DNA of 11,189 nucleotides, from positions 1 to 11,189 of the forward strand of contig CAYUZY010000063.1 in assembly GCA_964448645.1 (NCBI GenBank). The letters are read 5' to 3'. Made by a program: the position numbers and the translations under genes. Shown one piece after another: positions 1 through 6,687 of this stretch; the first letter of the stretch is position 1, and each line of letters opens with the position of its first letter. This DNA is from GCA-2719315 sp964448645. Lineage in GTDB: Bacteria; Bacteroidota; Bacteroidia; Flavobacteriales; Flavobacteriaceae. Under the pieces are notes generated by a model. It was given only the letters and a program-made list of their open reading frames with translations. It was not told where the DNA came from and searched no databases.

Positions 1-740
1 CCTGTCATTGCAAGAACAAAATCATTTTTAATTTCCTTCTTTTTATTTTTTGTTTTAATAATTATATTTTTTTCTTTTTTTTCAATTATTTCAGAATTAA
101 AAAAGGCAGGGATATTCCCCTCTTTTATTCTATTTATAATGTCCGGGCGAACCCAGTATTTAACATTATCTCCAATTTCACTTTCTCTAATTATCATTGT
201 GACTGATTTAGCCCCTTTTCTATAAGTTTCAAGGGCTGCATCTACAGCTGAGTTTGCCGAACCAACAATGGCTAAATTCATTCCGTAAAATGGATGAGGT
301 TCAGAATAATAATGATAAACCTTTTCTAAATTCTCTCCAGGAATATTTAATAAAAAGGGAATATCATAGAACCCAGTTGCAATAACTATATTTTTGGTTT
401 TATAGTTTGATTTTTCAGTAATAATTTTGAATTTTTTTTCTTTTGTTATAGATAATACCTTTTCATAAAGTTTTATGTTTAATTTCCAATGACTACAAAC
501 TCTTCTGTAATATTCTAAAGCTTCTAATCTGCTAGGTTTAGAATTATTTGATATAAAAGGTATTTCTCCTATTTCAAGACGATCAGAAGTTGAAAAAAAA
601 GTCATATTAAGAGGATAATTGTATAAAGAGTTCACAAGACACCCTTTATCAATAATGGTATATTTTAAATTATTTTTTTTTGCTTCAATACCACAAGCTA
701 TACCAATCGGGCCAGCACCAATAATTAACAAATCATCCAT
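1..740 (-). CDS. ypdA: YpdA-like FAD/NAD(P) disulfide oxidoreductase (putative bacillithiol disulfide reductase), C-terminus off the window
   Basis: Reading the minus strand from ATG at 740-738 gives 246 residues that run open off the left edge; the family is about 325 residues, so the last quarter is missing. Residues 8-13 (GAGPIG) form the N-terminal FAD dinucleotide-binding loop. Residues 40-80 carry the YpdA signature: YNYP, TFFSTSDRLEIG, IPF, SKPSR and YYR. ATG at 121-123 is the usual end of the FAD domain. A second Rossmann loop (IVGSANSAVDAA, 158-169) would bind NAD(P)H. There is no CxxC pair, which separates it from thioredoxin reductase. Known YpdA proteins reduce oxidised bacillithiol in the cytoplasm. 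The cysteine found in the firmicute GGGPCGL motif is Ile12 here, with Cys16 nearby. It lies 150 bp downstream of the acyltransferase gene on the same strand. The family call is firm; the exact thiol substrate is inferred. Confidence 0.88.
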   Translation of the reverse strand, partial: MDDLLIIGAGPIGIACGIEAKKNNLKYTIIDKGCLVNSLYNYPLNMTFFSTSDRLEIGEIPFISNNSKPSRLEALEYYRRVCSHWKLNIKLYEKVLSITKEKKFKIITEKSNYKTKNIVIATGFYDIPFLLNIPGENLEKVYHYYSEPHPFYGMNLAIVGSANSAVDAALETYRKGAKSVTMIIRESEIGDNVKYWVRPDIINRIKEGNIPAFFNSEIIEKKEKNIIIKTKNKKKEIKNDFVLAMT

Positions 741-890
741 AATGCTAATGTACAAACAAGATTATAATTGATTAATATAAATATTTCTTATAATTATTAT
801 ATTATTAATAATTAAATATTATAATATTTATTTTTAATATTAAATAATAATGTATTATAGACTTGAATATAAGATAAAATTATAATAAAA

Positions 891-1925
891 TTATAATAAT
901 AAGTTTTGTCTTATAATAATTGAAAAGACTGAACAAATAATGTATATAAGACATATTGTTATACTAAAGAAATAAACCAATATTAAACCACTTATAATCC
1001 ACCATATTGGAAAAATAATTGCTCCGCATCCATATTTCATAGACCCTATAAAATCTTTATCCTTTATAAGATTTAGTATTTTTCTTGAAATTATAATAGG
1101 GATGATATTAGGGATTGTAAGAATGTTAATTATAATGTTTTTAATGAAATGGGATTTTTTTAAATTATTATGGTTTTTATGATTTTCTTTTAATAAAGTT
1201 TTAATTTTTGAAAATGACATTTTTGTTGTTTTTTTATCAATTAAACTTTTCTTTATATCATAATCATCTTCTTTTTTTGGTAACCACAAACAGTTTTCCA
1301 TTTCTATTTGTAAGGAATCTCGGATATTATTAATATTTTCAGATTCAAGATTAGTTTTATCTATATAGTCTTTAACTTTAATGGATTTGCCAAAAACTAA
1401 TTGAACAGAACATCTTGGTTTTTCATGATGTCCATAATTAATTCCTACGGGAATAATGTAAATATCCTGTTTAGGATATTTTTTTTGAGCATTATATACA
1501 AGTCTGCTACTTCCTCTTGAAATTCTTTTAAGATAATATTCTGTATGAAGGCCTCCCTCTGAAAACATCTGTACTTTTTTACCTTTACCAAGTACTTCAT
1601 AACACTTATCAAAAATTTCCTCATTTTTTTTTAGATTACTATAACCATTTCTTAATCTATATACAGGTATCATCTCCATAGCATCTAAGAACCAATGCAA
1701 AGGACCTCCAAAAACATCACTTCTTGTTAATGATAAAATTTTTCCAGAGTTATATGATGCAACAAGTACCGGGTCTATAAATGCTGATTGATGATTAGGA
1801 GAAAATAGTAAACCTCCGTTTTTAGGTATATTTTCTCTCCCATAAATTTTTATATCTCTAAAATATATGTAACCATATAATTTTAGGTAGTTTCTTATAA
1901 AGTGATAAAATAATGATTTAAGCAT
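891..1925 (-). CDS. PlsC-superfamily glycerolipid acyltransferase with HX5D motif (1-acylglycerol-3-phosphate or glycerol-3-phosphate acyltransferase)
   Basis: This 344-residue protein should transfer an acyl chain to glycerol-3-phosphate or lysophosphatidate at the inner membrane, in phospholipid synthesis. Motif I is NHQSAFIDP at 44-52, with His45 and Asp51 as the catalytic pair. The spacing is HX5D instead of the textbook HX4D. Motif III is FSEGGLHTE at 121-129, with Glu123-Gly124, and IPVG at 158-161 is motif IV. HX5D together with an EGG motif recalls the fungal Gpt2/Sct1 type of glycerol-3-phosphate acyltransferase and many Bacteroidota homologues, so sn-1 activity is as possible as sn-2. 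The C-terminal third holds hydrophobic segments at about 260-282 and 298-338, making the protein roughly 100 residues longer than a minimal PlsC and probably integral to the membrane. The ATG at 1925-1923 places motif I at the usual distance from the start. It sits 105 bp downstream of the hydratase and may be co-transcribed. Confidence 0.86.
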   Translation of the reverse strand: MLKSLFYHFIRNYLKLYGYIYFRDIKIYGRENIPKNGGLLFSPNHQSAFIDPVLVASYNSGKILSLTRSDVFGGPLHWFLDAMEMIPVYRLRNGYSNLKKNEEIFDKCYEVLGKGKKVQMFSEGGLHTEYYLKRISRGSSRLVYNAQKKYPKQDIYIIPVGINYGHHEKPRCSVQLVFGKSIKVKDYIDKTNLESENINNIRDSLQIEMENCLWLPKKEDDYDIKKSLIDKKTTKMSFSKIKTLLKENHKNHNNLKKSHFIKNIIINILTIPNIIPIIISRKILNLIKDKDFIGSMKYGCGAIIFPIWWIISGLILVYFFSITICLIYIICSVFSIIIRQNLLL

Positions 1926-2030
1926 AATTTAAACATCAGTCTTTACAAAAAATTAAAGTAAATAAAATTTTGATACAATTAACTTATTTATATCTATATA
2001 AAAATTTTATAAGGGTAGATGAAATAATTA

Positions 2031-2854
2031 TTACTTTTTCCAGTTAGGCTTTCTTTTCTCTTTATAAGCAGTAATCCCTTCTTTTGCATCATCGCTTTCT
2101 AAAACTTTATCTAACATTTTAGCCAAGTATTTTTGATTTTTTTCTTGATCAATTAGTTTTTCAAAAGCTTCTAATCCTAATGAAATTGCTTTAGGACTAT
2201 TTTCTATAATATTTTTTACCCAATTTTGTACTTCTTGATCTATTTTATTTTTAGGAACGACTTCAGAAATCAAACCCCATTTTTTTGCTTTTTTAGCACT
2301 TAAACTATAACCTCTAATACACCAGTCAATTATATTTCTTGGTATCATCACTCTCATTAATAGTCCCATTACTTGCATAGGAAAAATGCCTCTTTTTACT
2401 TCTGGTAAAGAAAACTCAAGATGATCACATGCAATAACATATGTACTACAGGCTAAATAAATATAACCACCAGCATATACACTTCCTTCAACTTTTGAAA
2501 TTATAGGTTTATGAACTTCAGTTAGTATTTGACCTAATAGAATTTCCTTTTTTGAATTTGGAATTGAAGAATTATGCTTTGCAGCATTACCCATCATTGC
2601 GTCTAAATCTGCTCCAGAGCAAAAAACACTTCCTGAAGATTCTATTAATATAACCCTAATATTTTTTTCATAGAAAATNNNNNNNNNNATTGAAGTACAA
2701 AAGCAAGTTCATTTAGGGTTTGAGGATGTATGGCATTTTTTTTATGGGCTCTATTAAGTGTAATAGTAATTATATGATTTTTAAGACTGAATTTTATAAA
2801 TTCAAAATTTTCTTTAAGAATACTTTTAATTTGATCTTTAGAATAATAATTCAT
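2031..2854 (-). CDS. Enoyl-CoA hydratase/isomerase-family protein, interrupted by an assembly gap
   Basis: One crotonase-fold gene appears as two pieces around ten N. Residues 1-55 run from ATG at 2854 and include the typical NRAHKKNAIHPQTLNEL. Past the gap the frame resumes at 2678 (IFYEKNIRVILIESSGSVFC) and runs 215 residues to TAA at 2033-2031, so the complete protein is about 271 residues, normal for the family. SGADL supplies the first oxyanion-hole NH, and AGGYIYLAC the second. In rat mitochondrial hydratase two glutamates activate water. Here the first is replaced by Ile in GGYIY, while the second is kept in FSLPEVKRG. The reaction may therefore be hydration of an activated enoyl-CoA (as in methylglutaconyl-CoA hydratases) or something else in the superfamily. 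The ATG directly follows the TAG of the biotin carboxylase gene, implying translational coupling. Start codons inside the 3' piece (2597) are not real starts. Confidence 0.87.
2679..2688. other. Run of ten N: scaffold gap of unknown true length
   Basis: Ten consecutive N lie inside the hydratase gene. The left and right flanks both encode crotonase-fold sequence on the minus strand but in different frames if the N run is counted as ten. The frames agree only if the missing stretch is 2 mod 3 nucleotides long (for example 2 or 5). Ten is therefore a placeholder. The apparent early stop of the upstream piece at 2647-2645 comes from this wrong gap length. Confidence 0.97.
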
Positions 2855-4831
2855 CTAGATAATTTTAATTAATTCAGTTGATGCATCTACACTTTGATTC
2901 TCTTTAACTAAAATTGATTCAACTTTCCCATCTTTCAATGCTATAATTGTGCTTTCCATTTTCATTGAACTTATAACAATAAGAGGATCATTCTTTTTTA
3001 TTTTTTGATTCTTTTTAACAAGAACGCTTATAATTAAGGAAGGAATTGGAGCAAAATAACGAGATTCATTAATAGATGAATTAGCAATAGGATATTGTTC
3101 CTTTTTTAAAAGTTTAAAATTACCAAGTTTACTATTTTTTATAAACAGTCTGTTTTTCTTTTCTATTATGTGAAATTTAAAAATCTCATTATCTATTTCA
3201 ACTATTATTAATTCTTTAGAAGAATCAATTAATTCAACTTTATAATTATTATCTAGTATTTTGAAATCAAAATTATTTGAAGACAAAAATTTATACTTAC
3301 ACTGAATTTCATCATTATTTGATAATATATAGGATGATTTTTGACTTTCAAAAAAATTATTTCTCCATCCAGAAGGTATACCTTTAAGTAGTGTTCTTTT
3401 TTTATTTCTGATTTCCCAATCATAAAGGGATGCACAAATTAAAAAAGGAGATAAAGAATCTTTTTTATCAGAGTTTAGAGATTCTAAATTATTTTGCACA
3501 TAATGTGTATTATAATTTCCCTCTATAAAATCTTTTTGAGATAAAATCTTTTTAAGGAAATCTTGATTGTGATCAATCCCAAGGATTACCATTTCTGATA
3601 AGAAATGATTCATTTTATTAATACTTTTCTCTCTAGATTCACAGCATGTTATAATTTTAGCCAATAGAGGATCGTAATGAATTGGAATTAATGATTTATT
3701 ATTTAAATTAGTTTCAATTCTAACATTATCTCTATCTGGACAAATAAATTTTTCAATACTTCCTGATGAAGGGTTAAAGTTATTTTTTGGATCTTCAGCA
3801 TATATCCTTAATTCAAGGGAGTGGCCAAGTGGTTTAATTTCATTTTGAGTTAAAGAAAGTTTTTCCCCTAAAGCAACTTCAATTTGAAGTTTAACTAAAT
3901 CTAGTTTAATTAGCTCTTCTGTTACAGGATGTTCTACTTGAAGTCTTGTATTTACTTCTAAAAAGTAGAATTTTTTAGTTTTATTATCATAAATATATTC
4001 AACGGTACCAAGACTATCATAGTTGAGTGACTTTCCAATTGAAAGTGCTGAATCACACATAGCTTTTCTTATAGAATTATTTATAGCAGGAGAGGGACTT
4101 TCTTCAATTATTTTTTGATACCTTCTTTGAATAGTGCATTCTCTTTCATAAAGATGAATAAGGTTTTGGTGTTTATCACCAAGTAATTGAATTTCAATAT
4201 GCCTACCATCAGCAATATATTTTTCAATTAAAATTTTGTCATCTCCAAAAGCATTTTTTGATTCTCTTTGAGCTTGGTTTAATAATTCTTTAAAATCAGA
4301 TTCTTTTTTAACAATTCTCATACCTTTCCCTCCTCCACCTAATGATGCTTTAATTATTAAAGGATAACCAATTCTTTTAGCCTCTTTTAGATATGTTTTT
4401 AAATCTTTTTTATCACCAGCATAACCAGGGACCATTTCAACACCAATTTTTTTTAAATATTTTCTTGCTTCTGATTTTGAAGACATCAACTCCATTGATT
4501 GGATATTTGGTCCAATAAAAATTATTTTTTCTTTTTCACAAAGTTTTGCGAAATGAACATTTTCAGATAAAAAACCATATCCAGGATGAATAGCATCTAC
4601 TTTTACTTTTTTTGCAATCGAAATGATTTTATCAATGTTCAGATATGATTCACTAAGTTGATTTCCTCCAAGATAATAAGCTTGATCAGCTTTTATAACG
4701 TAATTAGATGATTTGTCAATATCGGAATAAACAGCAATGGATGTTATTCCCATTTGCTGACAGGTTTTTATTATTCTAGAGGCAATTTCCCCTCTATTTG
4801 CTATTAATATTGAATTTATTTTATTTTTCAT
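2855..4831 (-). CDS. Acyl-CoA carboxylase alpha subunit: biotin carboxylase fused to biotin carboxyl carrier domain
   Basis: This 658-residue protein carboxylates its own biotin using ATP and bicarbonate, then hands CO2 to the carboxyltransferase encoded just upstream. The N-terminal biotin carboxylase domain has IANRGEIASRI at 10-20, HPGYGFLSEN at 82-91, the ATP-grasp glycine loop GGGGKGMR at 165-172, ECTIQRRYQK at 231-240 and the catalytic EVNTRLQVEHPVTE at 292-305. A weakly conserved linker (about 450-580) fits the BT domain of methylcrotonyl/propionyl-CoA carboxylase alpha chains. The C-terminal biotinyl domain has SSMKME with the biotin-accepting Lys624, 34 residues before the C-terminus, the canonical spacing. 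I chose ATG at 4831-4829, which overlaps the preceding TGA as TGATG; an in-frame GTG at 4834 would add one residue and is also possible. The stop TAG abuts the hydratase ATG. The fused architecture excludes the separate AccB/AccC of acetyl-CoA carboxylase. The acyl-CoA substrate is not determined by this subunit. Confidence 0.93.
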   Translation of the reverse strand: MKNKINSILIANRGEIASRIIKTCQQMGITSIAVYSDIDKSSNYVIKADQAYYLGGNQLSESYLNIDKIISIAKKVKVDAIHPGYGFLSENVHFAKLCEKEKIIFIGPNIQSMELMSSKSEARKYLKKIGVEMVPGYAGDKKDLKTYLKEAKRIGYPLIIKASLGGGGKGMRIVKKESDFKELLNQAQRESKNAFGDDKILIEKYIADGRHIEIQLLGDKHQNLIHLYERECTIQRRYQKIIEESPSPAINNSIRKAMCDSALSIGKSLNYDSLGTVEYIYDNKTKKFYFLEVNTRLQVEHPVTEELIKLDLVKLQIEVALGEKLSLTQNEIKPLGHSLELRIYAEDPKNNFNPSSGSIEKFICPDRDNVRIETNLNNKSLIPIHYDPLLAKIITCCESREKSINKMNHFLSEMVILGIDHNQDFLKKILSQKDFIEGNYNTHYVQNNLESLNSDKKDSLSPFLICASLYDWEIRNKKRTLLKGIPSGWRNNFFESQKSSYILSNNDEIQCKYKFLSSNNFDFKILDNNYKVELIDSSKELIIVEIDNEIFKFHIIEKKNRLFIKNSKLGNFKLLKKEQYPIANSSINESRYFAPIPSLIISVLVKKNQKIKKNDPLIVISSMKMESTIIALKDGKVESILVKENQSVDASTELIKII

Positions 4832-6432
4832 CACATTCTAAAAACACCATAATTAGAAGTTCCTTTAATAGGCTGGTTATAAACAACGGCTAAAGAAAAA
4901 CCTATATAATTTCTAGTTTGCCTAGGATCTATAACTCCATCATCCCACATCTCTGATGTGGAAAACCAAGCGGTTTCTTTTTCACTCATTTTTTTTATAA
5001 GTTCTTCTTTTTCTTTTTCTAATTCTTTATAATTAATTTTTTTTCCATAGGATTTAGCAGATTGAATTTTAATAATTTCCATTACACCTGCTAATTGTTC
5101 TGATCCCATAACACCAGACTTGGCATTTGGATAAGTAAAAAGAAACCTTGGGTCATATGATCTTCCATTCATGCCATAATTACCAGCTCCATATGAAGAC
5201 CCAACCATTAATGTTAGATGAGGAACTTCACTATTTGAAACAGCGTTAATCAAATTAGCTCCACTTTTGATGATACCACCTTCTTCATATTTTTTACCAA
5301 CCATAAAACCTGTTGTATTATTTATAAAAAGAATAGGGACATTATTTTTATTTGATAATTGAATAAATTGAGTTGCTTTATTAGCGGATTCTGAAAATAT
5401 TACACCATTATTAGCTATTATTCCTAATGGGTAACCGTGGATTTTCGCCCAACCTGTTACCATGGTATTCCCATATTCTTTTTTAAATTCTGAAAAATCA
5501 GAGTTGTCAATAATTCTTATAATTAGCTCTCTAACGTCAAAGGGTATTTTGGGATTAAATGGAACGATACCTAATAATTCCTCAGCTGAAAATTTTGGAG
5601 AAATAAAATTATTTTCTGGAATAAAATGTGGTTTACCACAGTCTAAATACTCTATTATTTCTCGAGCTATTCTAAAAGCATCAATTTCACTTTCAGCTAA
5701 ATAATCTGATACTCCAGAAACTTTACTGTGCATTTCAGCTCCTCCTAATTCTTCATCAGAAGAAATCTCATTAGTAGCCATTTTAACCAACGGAGGTCCT
5801 GCAAGAAAAACTTTAGCTGCTTTCTTTTGTAAAACTGTATAGTCAGACATTCCAGGGACATAAGCTCCTCCAGCAGTTGCATTTCCAAAAACAAGTGAAA
5901 TTGTAGATAAACCTAATTTGGACCTTTGAGTAATTTGTTTAAAGTTTGCACCAGCATTAATAAAAATTTTATCTTGGTCTGGAAGATTAACACCTCCACT
6001 TTCAACAAGATTTATTGTAGGAAGTTTATTTTTTTCAATAATTTCTCCAATTCTAAGACCTTTATAACTTGTAGCATAGTCAACTGAACCACCTTTTTTA
6101 GTTCCAACATTAGATTGAATCATGCATAATTTATTAGAGACTAAACCTATACCCGTAATATTTGTCCCTCCAGGACCAAAACCAGAATCATTTTTTAACC
6201 CAGCTAAAGGTAAAAGTTCTAAAAAGGGACTGTCTTTATCTAACAAATATTCAATTCTTTCACGGGCTAACATTTTTTTTCTCGAACGAGCTCTTTCTTC
6301 GCTTTTTCCAGTACCATGGCTTTTACTTTCTTCAAGAAAAGATTCAAGCATAGTTATATTTTCTAGCATCTTTTTTTTATTTTCTAAAAAGCTAGAATCG
6401 TTAGGATTTATTTTAGTCCCAATTTGAGCCAT
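4831..6432 (-). CDS. Acyl-CoA carboxylase beta subunit (carboxyltransferase), MCC/GCC-like and AccD2-type
   Basis: This 533-residue carboxyltransferase moves the carboxyl group from biotin to an acyl-CoA. The N-terminal crotonase-like half shows ARERIEYLLD (57-65), SPFLEL (68-73), GPGGTNITGIG (87-96), the TAGGAYVPGMSDY oxyanion region (186-198) and LGGAEMHSKVSG (229-240). The C-terminal half shows FDVRELI, VTGWAKI, NNGVIFSESA (341-350), TTGFMVGKKYE (373-383), GSSYGAGNYGM (411-421) and DDGVIDPRQTR (497-507). It ends in YGVFRM, nearly identical to the FGIFRM end of 3-methylcrotonyl-CoA carboxylase beta. However, the segment around FINAGANFKQI (157-167) and VKMATNEISSDEELGGAEMH looks more like geranyl-CoA carboxylase or actinobacterial AccD2 than like MCC. 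I therefore call the class firmly and leave the substrate open: 3-methylcrotonyl-CoA, geranyl/citronellyl-CoA or another branched enoyl-CoA. It is the first gene of the operon. Confidence 0.93.
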   Translation of the reverse strand: MAQIGTKINPNDSSFLENKKKMLENITMLESFLEESKSHGTGKSEERARSRKKMLARERIEYLLDKDSPFLELLPLAGLKNDSGFGPGGTNITGIGLVSNKLCMIQSNVGTKKGGSVDYATSYKGLRIGEIIEKNKLPTINLVESGGVNLPDQDKIFINAGANFKQITQRSKLGLSTISLVFGNATAGGAYVPGMSDYTVLQKKAAKVFLAGPPLVKMATNEISSDEELGGAEMHSKVSGVSDYLAESEIDAFRIAREIIEYLDCGKPHFIPENNFISPKFSAEELLGIVPFNPKIPFDVRELIIRIIDNSDFSEFKKEYGNTMVTGWAKIHGYPLGIIANNGVIFSESANKATQFIQLSNKNNVPILFINNTTGFMVGKKYEEGGIIKSGANLINAVSNSEVPHLTLMVGSSYGAGNYGMNGRSYDPRFLFTYPNAKSGVMGSEQLAGVMEIIKIQSAKSYGKKINYKELEKEKEELIKKMSEKETAWFSTSEMWDDGVIDPRQTRNYIGFSLAVVYNQPIKGTSNYGVFRM

Positions 6433-6503
6433 TAAAGTTTAATTTTTAGTTTATTCAAAATATTTTAAAATGTCTTTTTAATAAAATTTCCATACAGCAA
6501 GGC

Positions 6504-6511
6504 CAAAGGTA
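6504..6511 (-). promoter_or_regulatory. Candidate Bacteroidota -7 box for the carboxylase operon
   Basis: On the minus strand these bases read TACCTTTG, a perfect match to the Bacteroidota -7 consensus TAnnTTTG. They lie 71 nt before the ATG of the carboxyltransferase gene. I see no convincing TTTG -33 element at the usual distance upstream, so this is a tentative call. Confidence 0.3.
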
Positions 6512-6577
6512 GATATTAAACCATTTTTAATCACCTTTTTTTTTATTTTTTTAGATCAGCTTTTACAAATTCTAAAT

Positions 6578-6591
6578 ATCAATTAATTGAT
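6578..6591. promoter_or_regulatory. 14-bp perfect palindrome in the divergent intergenic region, candidate operator
   Basis: ATCAATTAATTGAT reads the same on both strands and sits 96 bp before the acyl-CoA synthetase ATG and 145 bp before the carboxyltransferase ATG. A second inverted pair, CTTTAA (6592-6597) and TTAAAG (6609-6614), follows directly. A dimeric repressor of fatty-acid genes could bind here and control both directions. In such AT-rich DNA, palindromes also arise by chance. The rest of the 255-bp region (6433-6687) holds only A/T tracts and the -7 box candidate. Confidence 0.25.
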
Positions 6592-6687
6592 CTTTAAGTT
6601 TTTAAGAATTAAAGTGGATTTTTTTTCCTAATTTACAAAGCCACAAGATTAAATTCTAGTGTAATATTTTAATTTAACAAAAAAATT

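Noticed and set aside
813..830. 18-bp perfect palindrome TAAATATTATAATATTTA between the acyltransferase and ypdA genes, with TTTAATATTAAA at 833-844
   Set aside because: The spacer is almost pure A/T, so such palindromes are expected by chance. There is no G/C stem followed by a T tract that would support a terminator.
1997..2011. TATAAAAATTTTATA inverted repeat between the hydratase and acyltransferase genes
   Set aside because: It is A/T-only with a one-base loop, too weak for a terminator and not distinguishable from background composition.
2645..2854. Separate 69-residue protein ending in FSMKKILGLY
   Set aside because: The tail arises from reading through the N run in the wrong frame. 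The first 55 residues are the N-terminus of the hydratase.
3253..3435. 60-codon minus-strand frame inside the biotin carboxylase gene
   Set aside because: It lies wholly within the alpha subunit in another frame and resembles no known protein.
5462..6427. Plus-strand open frames of 60-100 codons opposite the carboxyltransferase gene (5462-5704, 6122-6427, 6162-6353)
   Set aside because: They are antisense to a strongly conserved gene, lack recognisable domains and have no ribosome-binding context.
2031..6432. Assignment of the operon as the leucine-degradation liu cluster
   Set aside because: The general family fits, but the beta-subunit details and the missing dehydrogenase, HMG-CoA lyase and CoA-transferase genes do not allow that claim from this window.
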